DNA of 64,000 nucleotides from Paraburkholderia acidicola (GCF_002362315.1 NZ_MTZV01000006.1:124001-188000); one strand, 5' to 3'; shown: positions 53,590-63,251, numbered from the stretch's first letter. Made by a program: numbers and translations. Notes: a model not told the origin generated them from the sequence alone.

Positions 53590-54597
53590 ATGAAACTGGA
53601 TCGCGTCATCAGTACGGTTGAGGTGCATACCGGCGGCGAGCCGTTCCGGATCGTGACGAGCGGACTGCCGAAGTTTCCTGGCAAGACCATCGTCGAGCGG
53701 CGTACCTGGCTCAAGGAACACGCGGATCATCTACGGCGCGCGCTGATGCTCGAGCCGCGCGGTCATGCCGATATGTACGGCGGTTATCTGACCGAGCCAG
53801 TCAGCGAAGACGCCGATTTCGGCATCATCTTTGTCCACAACGAAGGCTATAGCGACCACTGCGGGCACGGCGTGATCGCACTTGCCACCACGGCCGTGGC
53901 GCTTGGCTGGGTTGAACGGAGCGAACCGGAAACGCGTGTCGGCATCGATGCGCCGTGCGGTTTTATCGAAGCGTTCGTTCGGTGGGACGGCGATCATGTG
54001 GGCAGCGTACGTTTCGTCAACGTGCCGTCGTTTATCTGGCAACGCGATGTGACGGTTGAGACGCCATCGTTCGGCGAAGTGCGCGGCGATATCGCATTCG
54101 GCGGCGCGTTCTATTTCTATACGTCGGGTAAGCCGTTCGGACTTGAAGTGTGCGAAAACGCGGTCGATCGACTGATCCAGTTCGGCGCCGAAGTGAAGCG
54201 TGCTGCGAACGCGGCCTTCAAGGTCGAGCATCCGCAGATTCCCGAAATCAACCATATCTACGGCACGATCATCGATAACGCGCCGCGTCATGCGGGCTCG
54301 ACGCAGGCAAACTGTTGCGTGTTCGCGGATCGCGAGGTGGATCGCTCGCCGACCGGTTCGGGCACGGCGGGCCGCGTCGCCCAGTTGTATCTGCGCGGCG
54401 AACTGGCGCGCGATGCGACGCTCGTCAACGAATCGGTGATCGGTACGGTGTTTCGTGGCCGGGTGCTCGCAGAAACGAAATTAGGGCACTTCGATGCAGT
54501 GATTCCGGAGATCGAGGGCGACGCGCATATCTGCGGTTTCGCGAACTGGCTGGTCGACGAGCGCGATCCGCTGACCTATGGTTTTCTGGTGCGCTGA
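53590..54597 (+). CDS. lhpH: Trans-3-hydroxy-L-proline dehydratase (proline racemase family)
   Basis: 335 residues from the ATG at 53590. The family's first catalytic residue is Cys91 in DHCGHG. The second position, Cys in proline racemase and 4-hydroxyproline epimerase, is Thr255 in DRSPTGSGTAG. The Cys/Thr pair is the one known for trans-3-hydroxyproline dehydratases, including human L3HYPDH. The product would be Δ1-pyrroline-2-carboxylate, the substrate of the next gene's enzyme. The residue pattern and the neighbour agree, so epimerase activity is less likely. Confidence 0.85.
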   Translation: MKLDRVISTVEVHTGGEPFRIVTSGLPKFPGKTIVERRTWLKEHADHLRRALMLEPRGHADMYGGYLTEPVSEDADFGIIFVHNEGYSDHCGHGVIALATTAVALGWVERSEPETRVGIDAPCGFIEAFVRWDGDHVGSVRFVNVPSFIWQRDVTVETPSFGEVRGDIAFGGAFYFYTSGKPFGLEVCENAVDRLIQFGAEVKRAANAAFKVEHPQIPEINHIYGTIIDNAPRHAGSTQANCCVFADREVDRSPTGSGTAGRVAQLYLRGELARDATLVNESVIGTVFRGRVLAETKLGHFDAVIPEIEGDAHICGFANWLVDERDPLTYGFLVR

Positions 54598-54667
54598 GCG
54601 AGTACGACGCCGCGCATGCGGCGAATCGACACCAATCGATAACGATCGACAACAGGAGCAGCGCAGG

Positions 54668-55618
54668 ATGAGCAGCAGGACCACGCAGATCTACGACGCC
54701 ACCGCGACCGCGCGTGCCACACCCTATGCGGCGCTCGTCGAGGCATTGCGCCAGGCCACCGGCGATTACGCGAACGGGCGCATCGTGAGCCCCGAGCGGC
54801 TGGTCGTGCCGCTCAACGACGGCGGCATCCTGCTGTCGATGCCCGCTACTGCGCCCGACCTCGCGATCCACAAGCTCGTGAACGTCTGCCCGCGCAACGG
54901 CGAGCGCTCGCTGGCGACGATCCACGGTCAGGTGATGGCCTTCGATGCCGATACCGGCGAGACGCTGTTTATCCTCGACGGTCCGACGGTGACCGGGCGC
55001 CGCACCGCGGCGATGTCGATGCTCGGCGTCGCCACGCTCGGCCGTGCGGCACCGCGCGATGTGCTGCTGATCGGCACTGGCACGCAGGCGGCGAACCACC
55101 TGGAAGCGATTGGCGAGTTGTATCCGGATGCGCATGTGCGAGTGCGCGGCAGCGTGCCGGAACGGGCGAGGGCATTCTGCGCGGCGCACGGTGTGAAAGT
55201 GCGCCGCCTCGAACCCTGCGACGACGCGCAGACTCCGGCCTCGGTCGATCTCGTGATCGCACTGACGACCAGCCGCGCCGCCGTCTACGACGAAGCGCCG
55301 CGCGCAGACCGGCTGGTGATCGGCGTCGGCGCTTTTACGCCGGAGATGATCGAACTCGGGTCGCGTACGGTGCTGGGCAGCACGCTCTTTGTCGACGATC
55401 TGGCCGGCGCGAAGCATGAAGCCGGCGATTTCCTGCAGGCGGGTGTCGACTGGAACACCGTAACGGGCATCGCGGCGGCACTGGAGCACCCTGCATCCGT
55501 GGTCAGAGCCGACCGGCCGGTCGTCTTCAAGTCGGTTGGCTGCGCGGCGTGGGACCTGGCCGCCTGCCGCGTCGCACGCAGTACGCTCGCTTCGGCGCAC
55601 GGGTCGCAACCCTCGTAG
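54668..55618 (+). CDS. lhpI: Δ1-pyrroline-2-carboxylate reductase (ornithine cyclodeaminase/mu-crystallin family)
   Basis: 316 residues from the ATG at 54668, with AGGAG 10 bases upstream and 70 bases after the dehydratase. Rossmann loop LLIGTGTQAANHLEA at about 126-140; HKLVNVCPRN is the substrate-side motif. Next to a trans-3-hydroxyproline dehydratase, reduction of pyrroline-2-carboxylate to L-proline with NAD(P)H is the expected role, rather than ornithine deamination. Confidence 0.82.
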   Translation: MSSRTTQIYDATATARATPYAALVEALRQATGDYANGRIVSPERLVVPLNDGGILLSMPATAPDLAIHKLVNVCPRNGERSLATIHGQVMAFDADTGETLFILDGPTVTGRRTAAMSMLGVATLGRAAPRDVLLIGTGTQAANHLEAIGELYPDAHVRVRGSVPERARAFCAAHGVKVRRLEPCDDAQTPASVDLVIALTTSRAAVYDEAPRADRLVIGVGAFTPEMIELGSRTVLGSTLFVDDLAGAKHEAGDFLQAGVDWNTVTGIAAALEHPASVVRADRPVVFKSVGCAAWDLAACRVARSTLASAHGSQPS

Positions 55619-55848
55619 CCGCGCCGCATGGGCTAACCAGCAAGCCCGCAACGGTCGCGACCTGAACCGCGACGCATGCAAAGCAACCCACATCGACAAA
55701 AAAGTGTCGTCTATGTGCCGCATGCTGCTGTGCAAACATTTCCAAAACGTTGCACCATAGGCGTCTTGCGAAAAACGGGCGGCCCGGCAAGATGCGGCCG
55801 CGCTGCAGTTTTTCGCGCCGACCTTTACCACGACGCTGCGACCGCACC

Positions 55849-57324
55849 ATGACAACCCAGACCGCTCCTGCTTCGCCCGACCTTCCGCTCGACATGATCA
55901 TCTTCGGCGGCGGCGGCGATCTGTCGGCCCGCAAGCTGCTGCCCGCGCTGTACATGGCGCATGTGCATGGCAATCTGCCCGCCGATACCCGTATTCTCGC
56001 GATCGGCCGCCGACCCTGGTCGCGCGATGAATACCTGTCGTTCATGGAAGAGCACTCGAAGCCGTTCGTCGGCGACAAGGTCATCGACGCAGCCGCATGG
56101 GACCGTTTTCTGGCGCTGTTCGAGTACGTGCAAGTCGACGTGGGTGCGGGGGAGGACTATGCGCGGCTCGCGCAGGTGTCGCGTCCTGGTGTGCGCCGGG
56201 TGTTCTATCTCGCGACGTCGCCGAACCTGTTCACGACGATCTGCGATCACCTTGCGTCGGCGGGGCTCGTCGACGAGCATTCGCGCGTCGTGCTCGAAAA
56301 GCCGCTCGGCTCCGACCTTGCATCGGCACAGGCGATCAATACGTCGGTCGGTACGCATTTCAACGAAGCGCAGATCTACCGGATCGACCACTACCTCGGC
56401 AAGGAAACGGTGCAGAACCTGATGGTGCTGCGCTTTGGCAACGCGATTTTCGGTCCGCTGTGGCAGGCACCGTATATCAAGAGCGTGCAGATCACGGTGG
56501 CGGAAACGGTTGGTGTCGGTAGTCGCGCGGGGTTCTATGACGAAACCGGCGCGCTGCGCGACATGGTGCAGAACCACTTGCTGCAACTGCTGTGCATCGT
56601 CGCGATGGAGCCGCCCGTATCGCTCGATCCCGACGCGGTGCGCGACGAAAAGCTCAAGGTGCTGCGCTCGCTGCGTCGCATGTCGCCCGAAGACATCGCG
56701 CACGATACGGTACGTGGTCAGTACACCGCGGGCGCGGTGGGCGGCGAACCGGTGAAGGGTTATCTGCAGGAAGACAACGTGCCGGCCGACAGCCGCGCGG
56801 AAACCTTCGTTGCGCTGCGCGTGCATATCAACAACTGGCGTTGGGCGAACGTACCGTTCTTTCTACGTACCGGCAAGCGGATGCAGAAGAAGGTATCGGA
56901 GATTGTTATCGAGTTTGCCGACCTGCCGTTCTCGATCATTCCGAGCGGTCCGCGCAACTACGGCAACCGGCTCGTCATCCAGCTGCAACCGGCGGAATCG
57001 ATCCAGCTGCAGATGCTCGCGAAAGAACCCGGCAGCGGCATGCATATGCTGCCCGTGAACCTGAATCTCGATCTCGAACAGGCCTTCACCGAGCGCCGCG
57101 CCGAAGCGTATGAGCGTCTGCTGATTGACGTCGTGCGCGGTCGTCTCACGCACTTCATGCGCCGCGACGAACTGGAAGCAGCGTGGGCGTGGGCCGATCC
57201 GATCCTCGAAGGCTGGAAGAAATCGAGTGACCGGCCGCGCGGCTATACCGCCGGCACCTTCGGGCCGTCGGCTGCGACCACATTGGTGGCGCGGGAAAAC
57301 ATCGTGTGGGCTGAGGAATCCTGA
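55849..57324 (+). CDS. zwf: Glucose-6-phosphate 1-dehydrogenase
   Basis: 491 residues from the ATG at 55849, close to the usual length. NADP loop FGGGGDLSARKLLPAL, and active-site YRIDHYLGKE with the catalytic His. It feeds glucose-6-phosphate into the pentose phosphate and Entner-Doudoroff routes. It stands alone, without pgl or edd beside it, and ends at a strong terminator. Confidence 0.95.
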   Translation: MTTQTAPASPDLPLDMIIFGGGGDLSARKLLPALYMAHVHGNLPADTRILAIGRRPWSRDEYLSFMEEHSKPFVGDKVIDAAAWDRFLALFEYVQVDVGAGEDYARLAQVSRPGVRRVFYLATSPNLFTTICDHLASAGLVDEHSRVVLEKPLGSDLASAQAINTSVGTHFNEAQIYRIDHYLGKETVQNLMVLRFGNAIFGPLWQAPYIKSVQITVAETVGVGSRAGFYDETGALRDMVQNHLLQLLCIVAMEPPVSLDPDAVRDEKLKVLRSLRRMSPEDIAHDTVRGQYTAGAVGGEPVKGYLQEDNVPADSRAETFVALRVHINNWRWANVPFFLRTGKRMQKKVSEIVIEFADLPFSIIPSGPRNYGNRLVIQLQPAESIQLQMLAKEPGSGMHMLPVNLNLDLEQAFTERRAEAYERLLIDVVRGRLTHFMRRDELEAAWAWADPILEGWKKSSDRPRGYTAGTFGPSAATTLVARENIVWAEES

Positions 57325-57391
57325 GTACGCCATTCGGCGCATGGGTGGGGTAGATCCCTGGCTCGCCGCGCCGACGGTTCCAGCAGATAGA

Positions 57392-57440
57392 AACGGGCCC
57401 GTATCGCCATTGCAACATCGGCGGTGCGGGCCCGTTTTTT
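57392..57440 (+). terminator. Intrinsic terminator after zwf
   Basis: AACGGGCCCG (57392-57401) pairs with CGGGCCCGTT (57427-57436), with an inner TATCGCC/GGCGGTG partial stem, followed by T to 57440. It lies 68 bases after the zwf stop. Confidence 0.88.
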
Positions 57441-57655
57441 GTCGTCCTGTTTCCCCGATTGGGCCCATTCATCCTCCAAATGCGAACTGGCGGGTTCGCA
57501 TTTTATGTATGTCCACCGGAATTTGCCTGGAAAAATTCGGTAGCGCTCACCCCGACATTTGACTTCGTGAGAGGCTAGATCGGTCATGCCATTTGCACGC
57601 TTTTCGCGTCCCGGCATGGCGTTTTCCTATCTTGTCACTTAAAAGAGGCCACACA
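57441..57655. other. Leader and hairpin region before the FeeM-like gene
   Basis: The gap from zwf to the FeeM-like gene is 331 bases. After the zwf terminator, AAATGCGAAC (57478-57487) and GTTCGCATTT (57494-57503) form a perfect 10-base hairpin with A and T ends, usable as a terminator on both strands. The rest is AT-richer, with AAGAGG just before the ATG at 57656. No clear promoter was found. Confidence 0.5.
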
Positions 57656-58423
57656 ATGGATCGCCTTAATTCCGCGGTGATAGCTACTCAATTTCTCCGC
57701 GAACACGCCGATAGCCCGGACTTTCCGGCCCAACTCCCCGCAGTAAAACAGGAGCGCTTGCCTTTTACGATTCGTATCGTCGCCGACGACAACGGCCTTG
57801 AAAAAGCCGTGCAAATGCGGCGCATTGCCTATCGACGCCATTTACCAGATTTTGCAGACAAAATGACGATCGAAAGTAGTGATCGCGAACCGGGTACGGT
57901 GGTGCTGCTTGCGGAGTCGAAACTTGATGGTGGGCCGCTCGGGACGATGCGGATTCAGAGCAACGAGTTGGCACCGCTTGCGCTTGAGCAGTCGGTGGTT
58001 TTGCCGGACTGGCTCGCCACGAGCCGCCTCGCGGAAGCGACGCGCTTTGGCGTGGACGGTGGGGCGATCGGGCGGATGGTCAAGATCGCGCTCTGCAAGG
58101 CGCTGTTCATGTATTGCGGACAGGAGCAAATCGATTGGATGGTGATTACTGCGCGTGCTCCGCTAGACCGCGAATACAAAGCCATGCTATTCGACGATGT
58201 TTTTGGTAAAGAAGAATTTCTGCCGATGGCTCATGTCGGCGGAATGCCGCATCGTGTGATGGCAAAACCGGTTGCTCTTGCTCAAAAGCGCTGGGCAGAA
58301 GTTCGTCATCCCCTATACCGGTTTGTCTTTCAAACTTATCATCCGGATATCGACCTAAATCGTGTGCATTTATCTTTCGGGCCGGAAACGGTAGGATGCC
58401 CGAGAGATTCGCAAATTGCCTAG
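57656..58423 (+). CDS. FeeM-like N-acyl amino acid synthase (autoinducer-synthase-like fold)
   Basis: 255 residues from the ATG at 57656, with AAGAGG 7 bases upstream. The central segment MRRIAYRRHLPDF, LGTMRIQ and SRLAEATRFGV matches the acyl-transfer fold shared by FeeM and acyl-homoserine lactone synthases. Such enzymes transfer a long acyl chain from ACP to an amino acid such as tyrosine, giving membrane-active signals. The GGDEF/EAL gene overlaps its end by 28 bases, suggesting a common signalling purpose. It may instead belong to the exosortase-associated acyltransferase relatives, but no exosortase is near. Confidence 0.75.
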   Translation: MDRLNSAVIATQFLREHADSPDFPAQLPAVKQERLPFTIRIVADDNGLEKAVQMRRIAYRRHLPDFADKMTIESSDREPGTVVLLAESKLDGGPLGTMRIQSNELAPLALEQSVVLPDWLATSRLAEATRFGVDGGAIGRMVKIALCKALFMYCGQEQIDWMVITARAPLDREYKAMLFDDVFGKEEFLPMAHVGGMPHRVMAKPVALAQKRWAEVRHPLYRFVFQTYHPDIDLNRVHLSFGPETVGCPRDSQIA

Positions 58424-61400
58424 GCGATCGAAGGAGACATTCCGGAAAGCCGGCAAAACCGGCATGGCGATGGCGGATGCGTTATGTGTTCGTCATCGCC
58501 TTCGCGGCGCCCACAGTGCATCACGGACAACCACGTATGGAATCGTCGGCTCTACTTTCGCGGTCAAGATACATGCGCGCGGGCATCAACCGGCTGCTGT
58601 ATGCGTTTTCGGTCTATGTCGTGCCGATGTTGATCGCGGCGGCCACCATCGCGTCCCTGTTGTGGTCGCCCGAACGCTATGAATCGAGCGGCTCGGTACC
58701 CCTCGCACTGCGTGCCATCCACGACGAAAATGCCACCCTCGCTCCCGCGGCGGCGCTGAAACTGCTGCAGCAGGCACCGCTCACGCACCGCTACAGTACC
58801 CGGCTCGCCGAAACCCCCATCTGGTTCAGTTTTGACGCGCCTTCTACGGGACCTGCGCGTCCTGTTTTCATCGAATTGCCGTCGCGCCATGCGCAAACGT
58901 TGACGTGCTGGAATGCAGCGACACTGACGGCGCTAGGTACGGCTTCCCGCGTGTCCACCAGCGGCCGGATCAATCCGGTCAAGGCCGGCTTCTCGATCCA
59001 GCTCGATCCATTCTCCGGCACGCAGCCGGTCCTCTGCCGCGGCACCTTCTCTGGGCCGGCCTATATCAATGCGCTCGCATGGAACCAGCAGAGTCTCGCC
59101 GTCTCCGCGCTCCACTTCGAGGAAAGCGCCGCGCTGATCACCGGTGGCCTGCTGACGCTCGCCGTATTCGTGTTCGTGACTGCGCTGATCAATCGCGAAA
59201 TGACCTATGTGATTTTCGCTGCATGGCTGGTTGGCAACCTGCGGTTGTGTGCGAACGCGCTGGGCTGGGACACCGAATGGCTCGGTCGCGCTCTTGCGCC
59301 AGAAGCCATGCAGATGGTGCGACAGGTCACCTTCGGCGTGTACTACCTGTTGACGGTCGCGCTGTTCGGCCAGTTGTTCCGGCGCGAGCTGAAGCGCGTC
59401 GGCTACCGGTGGGCATTGGGCATCGTCCAATACAACGGCGTGCTGATGCTGCTCGCGTCGCTGACGCTTTCCTATGCACATTTCATTCCGGTGCTCTGGG
59501 TGCTGAGCAGTTTCGGTATGGGTGTACTGATCTTCCTGCTCGTGCGACTGGTCTGGCTGGCGCGTTCGCGCACGGTGTTGTGGTACGTCGCATCGATGGC
59601 GGTCGTCCTGTTCGCGACGCTTTCCGAGGTGTTCGGGGCGGCTTTTGGGATCAAGCTGTTGTTCGGCGGTGTGAATCCGGTTATCACGGCGCTGTCGTCT
59701 AGCATGATGGCCGCGTTCGCCATCGCCGAGCAGGTGCGTGCCGAGCGCGAGCGCCGCCGGCAGATGCAAACCGAGTTGCGTAACGCCTACGAGGTCACAC
59801 CGATCGGTCTCTTCACGCTCGACGGCAACGGTAATTTCGTGCGCGCCAATCCCGCACTGCGCACGATGCTCGATCTGCGTCGCGCCGATTATCGCGTGCG
59901 CGGCTGGAACGACTACTTCGAGCCTGGCGCGTGGGATGCGTTGCAGGCACTTGCGGCGAAAGGCAGCGACGGTGAACTCGAACTCGATGGCGTGGCGGGC
60001 AAAGGGGGCCGGCAGCGGCGTTTTCTGCTGAAGGCGACGCGTTCGAACGGCTGGATCGAAGGATCGCTGCAGGATGTCACCGAGCGCGCCAAGGCTATCG
60101 AACAACTGCATTTTCTCGCTGAGCACGATCCACTCACCGGTTCGCTGAACCGCCGCGGTGTGGAGAAGGCGATTGTTGCACAGACGTCGGATCCGCAGCC
60201 GTGGGCGCTTGCGTATATCGATCTCGATCGCTTCAAGCTGATCAACGATCTGTTCGGTCACCGCGCCGGCGACGAAGTCCTGAAGCAGGTCGCTGCGCGT
60301 ACGCGGACGCTCTTCGAGGACCGCTATCCGGTCGGCCGGATCGGCGGTGACGAATTCGTTTGTGTGATGAGCAATACACAGATCGACGATGCTATCGAGC
60401 AGTGCCACGAACTGATCACCGTGTTGAGCGCCGCGCCATATCAGGTCGGTCGACGCTCGTTCCAGGTGAAGGCATCGATCGGACTGGTCGAATGTTCAGC
60501 GGGCGCGCGCGTGCAGGACACATTGTCGAACGCGGACCGCGCGTGCCGCGAAGCGAAGCGCGTCGCCCATGCGCGGCTTGTCACGTATCGCAAGGGCTCG
60601 GCCGCATTCGAGGAGCGCGCGAAAGAGCGGATGCTGGTCGAATCGCTTGGCCAGAATCGTGTGCCGGCCGGTCTCTTTCTCGTGATGCAACCGATCATGT
60701 CCCTGAGCGCGCCGACCGCTTCGCTGAACTTCGAGGTGCTGTTGCGCATGCGCGCGCAGGATGGCTCGACGCTACCGGCGGGCAAGGTCGTGGTCGCCGC
60801 CGAAGAATCCGGCAACATCGCTGCGATCGACCGCTGGGTGTTGACCACCGTACTTGAATGGGTCGATGCGAACCGCGCCGCGCTGCCGAATACGCGCTTC
60901 ATTTGTGTGAACCTGAGCGGTGGTTCGTTAAACGACGAGCAGTTCGTCAACGATATCTTCTCGTTGTTCAGCCGCTACCGGTCGGTGGTGCACTACCTGT
61001 GCTTTGAGATCACCGAGAGTGTCGCGTTGCACGATCTCGAGAACACGCAGCGCTTCATCGCACGCGTACACGAGATGGGCGGCAAGATTGCGCTCGACGA
61101 TTTCGGTGCAGGCTATACGTCGTTCCGCTACCTGAAGGACCTGTCGGCGGATGCGCTGAAGATCGACGGCGAGTTTATTCGCACGATGTGCGCGCATCCG
61201 GCGGACACCGCGATCGTCGAGGCGATCGTTGCGCTTGCGCGTAATCTCGGTATGCGCAGCATCGCCGAATGGGTCGAAGATATCGACACGCTGCGTGCGC
61301 TGAAGGAAATCGGTGTCGACTATGTACAGGGTTTTGCCATCGCAAAGCCGCAGGAGAGCGCGGCGATTCTGGCGGCGAGTTCGGCGGCGAGCTTTGTTAT

Positions 61401-61503
61401 GGACCCGGAGGTCCTGAAATTCGTCGAGAGTTTGACGACGTCAGAAGAGGCACTGCAAGTCTGGAAAATGGGCAAGAAATCGTCTGTTCCGCTGGTGCGT
61501 TAA
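58396..61503 (+). CDS. Membrane GGDEF-EAL cyclic-di-GMP protein with 7TM-DISM-like sensor
   Basis: Up to 1035 residues; ATGs at 58477 and 58537 are alternative starts and may be better, since no Shine-Dalgarno fits 58396. Order: one membrane segment, an extracytoplasmic domain (about 95-250), seven membrane helices (about 250-450), a PAS-like domain (about 470-570), GGDEF with an intact GGDEF motif at 650, and EAL. The EAL signature reads FEVLLRM (Glu780, Val for Ala), with the remaining metal and catalytic motifs (ITES, LDDFGAGY, LKIDGEF, EWVE, YVQGF) kept. Both diguanylate cyclase and phosphodiesterase activity remain possible. I see no clear RxxD inhibitory site before GGDEF. Confidence 0.9.
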   Translation: MPERFANCLGDRRRHSGKPAKPAWRWRMRYVFVIAFAAPTVHHGQPRMESSALLSRSRYMRAGINRLLYAFSVYVVPMLIAAATIASLLWSPERYESSGSVPLALRAIHDENATLAPAAALKLLQQAPLTHRYSTRLAETPIWFSFDAPSTGPARPVFIELPSRHAQTLTCWNAATLTALGTASRVSTSGRINPVKAGFSIQLDPFSGTQPVLCRGTFSGPAYINALAWNQQSLAVSALHFEESAALITGGLLTLAVFVFVTALINREMTYVIFAAWLVGNLRLCANALGWDTEWLGRALAPEAMQMVRQVTFGVYYLLTVALFGQLFRRELKRVGYRWALGIVQYNGVLMLLASLTLSYAHFIPVLWVLSSFGMGVLIFLLVRLVWLARSRTVLWYVASMAVVLFATLSEVFGAAFGIKLLFGGVNPVITALSSSMMAAFAIAEQVRAERERRRQMQTELRNAYEVTPIGLFTLDGNGNFVRANPALRTMLDLRRADYRVRGWNDYFEPGAWDALQALAAKGSDGELELDGVAGKGGRQRRFLLKATRSNGWIEGSLQDVTERAKAIEQLHFLAEHDPLTGSLNRRGVEKAIVAQTSDPQPWALAYIDLDRFKLINDLFGHRAGDEVLKQVAARTRTLFEDRYPVGRIGGDEFVCVMSNTQIDDAIEQCHELITVLSAAPYQVGRRSFQVKASIGLVECSAGARVQDTLSNADRACREAKRVAHARLVTYRKGSAAFEERAKERMLVESLGQNRVPAGLFLVMQPIMSLSAPTASLNFEVLLRMRAQDGSTLPAGKVVVAAEESGNIAAIDRWVLTTVLEWVDANRAALPNTRFICVNLSGGSLNDEQFVNDIFSLFSRYRSVVHYLCFEITESVALHDLENTQRFIARVHEMGGKIALDDFGAGYTSFRYLKDLSADALKIDGEFIRTMCAHPADTAIVEAIVALARNLGMRSIAEWVEDIDTLRALKEIGVDYVQGFAIAKPQESAAILAASSAASFVMDPEVLKFVESLTTSEEALQVWKMGKKSSVPLVR

Positions 61504-61940
61504 AGAACTAGACCAATCGTTGTCCAGATCGGGGGTAGCGATCTCATCGAAACACAGAGCGTTGCGATCGGATTCGACTCGCTAGCAAATCATGTCATTC
61601 GAATAAATTGTCCGCTCAGCCTCTCCAAGGCATTTGATTACTCTCCGTTCTGCCAGCTTCTACACGCTGTATTTATTGTGAGCGTAATATCTCAACAGGA
61701 TTTATCAATCGAACACAGCTAAATATGAAATGGATTTTGATCGGGACCAGTAAAGACGCTCTCTTGGCATGAATATCCAGTTGGCATATTGTTCGAGATC
61801 GAAAATTCGTGTCGTTTCGCTCAGCCTTATGAAGGAACGAGGGTGCGACACAGCAGGGGAGAGGATAAGCGTCCTCTCTCCACATCGGTACAGGCCTGAG
61901 CGAAGATAACCAGGACGATGGCAGTACGGACGGAGGGAGT
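61504..61940. other. AT-richer intergenic region upstream of the LuxR-type gene
   Basis: These 437 bases hold no gene I can support and are visibly less GC-rich than the preceding 60 kb. They include a candidate promoter with a direct repeat (61764-61792) and a hairpin GAGAGGA/TCCTCTC (61859-61878) in the predicted leader. The ribosome-binding site GGAGGGA ends just before the ATG at 61941. The change in base composition continues into the next two genes and may mark an acquired segment. Confidence 0.5.
61764..61792 (+). promoter_or_regulatory. Candidate promoter with TTGGCAT direct repeat
   Basis: TTGGCA (61764-61769), 17 bases and TATTGT (61787-61792) give 5 of 6 and 4 of 6 consensus matches. 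The heptamer TTGGCAT occurs twice, at 61764-61770 and 61781-61787, covering the -35 and reaching the -10. That spacing could suit a dimeric regulator. Confidence 0.4.
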
Positions 61941-63251
61941 ATGGGTTCGGAAGTAAAGAGGTTAGTAAAGATGTTTGTATCTACGGGGCACGACTACGAA
62001 AACAGGTTGCGTATCTATGAGCAGGATGCCGATGTCGTCGTCGAGCGCGAAACGATTTTCGGAGCAGGGCGAGAAGATGAGGTGGGCTTTACGGTGGTAT
62101 ACGCGGACACCGCTCTTCGAATTGAAGACTTGATTTCAAAAGATCCGGATAACCATCTGAGCATGCGGGGCACAGAATTTCTGAGCGGCCGGTTCCGGTC
62201 CCGTCCGGTTGAACGCGGCGATCAAGTAACGGATCAAGTTCAGACATTGGCAGGTATTACTTCGGAAGCAAAGCTGTGTCGTACGATCCAGGAGATGATT
62301 ACGCCGTTGGGCGCCAAAGCATTCGGTGCAATATATGTGAGTTCCGACCCGCAGACACATCAACCGCGCACGTACGTGGCGCTGGCCACGGGCGACAACG
62401 GATTCCTGCAGATATTCGTACAGAAGAGATGGTTTGCAATCGCTCCTTTCTTGACTCACGCAGCTGTGTCCAACACACCTATCTATAGCTCTACCATCGG
62501 CTTGCTGGAGAACCTGACGGGTAGCTGGTACGAGATGGGTGTGACTGGCCGAAATTGTGGGTTATGCAGCTGGGCGGGGTTTCCTACACATCGTCCGGGG
62601 ACGAATGACTTCGGGATACTTCACATTGCTTCGCCCACACTTCCCGTCGACGGCGGGGAGCGCCCCTTCCAGGAAAACGCGGTTTACTTGCGTGGCCTGG
62701 CAGCTGAAATATTTGATTGGCAGTTGGCGGCCAGACGTACGCAGGATCTTAACGACCGCAATTTCAACGCCCGAGATCTTCGGGTACTCAAGGCCGTCGC
62801 ATCCGGTAACACCGCGAAGGACATCGCGTCGACACTCGATGTCACCGAGCGGGATGTCCTGAAGCGGGTATTTCCCGAGGTAGTCGCAAAAGCGCGCACC
62901 AGGAACATCAGGGACGCAGCACGCTATGCGGCCGATCGTGGCTTGCTTCCAACTCTCGACGGCAAGAAGGTCGTTTATGTCGCTGTATCCGATACGCACG
63001 GCGTCTACCTCGGAACCCGCATCGGTGAGCCGTTCTGGTCGAAGACCAATCCCTCTGGCATTCGTGACGCCTTTGCTTTTGCTACAGAGACAGAGGCACG
63101 CGAGATACTGAGCAATGTCGGGATAAACGACGGGTATCGCTTCGTTCGTGTCGAAGTAGACCAATCCGCCGATACGGTAACTGAGGAGATTTGCGTCGCC
63201 TTTGGCCTGCCAGGTTGGAACGACCCGAATGCGCAGTCGAGCCACGGATAG
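61941..63251 (+). CDS. LuxR-type regulator with central HTH and extra C-terminal domain
   Basis: 436 residues. Residues 1-100 match nothing I know. Residues about 105-265 look like an autoinducer-binding-type domain (SEAKLCRTIQEMITPLGAKAFGAIYV, then W/Y-rich). Residues 275-335 are a LuxR/FixJ HTH (FNARDLRVLKAVASGNTAKDIASTLDVTERDVLKRVF). In most LuxR proteins the HTH ends the chain, but here another 100 residues follow (VYVAVSDTHGVYLGT, EPFWSK, AFATETEAREIL), a compact domain I do not recognise. The P450 gene 125 bases downstream is its likely target. Confidence 0.7.
   Translation: MGSEVKRLVKMFVSTGHDYENRLRIYEQDADVVVERETIFGAGREDEVGFTVVYADTALRIEDLISKDPDNHLSMRGTEFLSGRFRSRPVERGDQVTDQVQTLAGITSEAKLCRTIQEMITPLGAKAFGAIYVSSDPQTHQPRTYVALATGDNGFLQIFVQKRWFAIAPFLTHAAVSNTPIYSSTIGLLENLTGSWYEMGVTGRNCGLCSWAGFPTHRPGTNDFGILHIASPTLPVDGGERPFQENAVYLRGLAAEIFDWQLAARRTQDLNDRNFNARDLRVLKAVASGNTAKDIASTLDVTERDVLKRVFPEVVAKARTRNIRDAARYAADRGLLPTLDGKKVVYVAVSDTHGVYLGTRIGEPFWSKTNPSGIRDAFAFATETEAREILSNVGINDGYRFVRVEVDQSADTVTEEICVAFGLPGWNDPNAQSSHG

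Noticed and set aside
53590..54597. 4-hydroxyproline 2-epimerase or proline racemase
   Set aside because: The second catalytic cysteine is replaced by Thr255, the dehydratase pattern, and the next gene fits a pyrroline-2-carboxylate reductase.
58933..60408. 491-codon antisense frame opposite the GGDEF/EAL gene
   Set aside because: Low-complexity His/Gln/Arg composition and no recognisable motif, while the plus strand encodes intact domains throughout.
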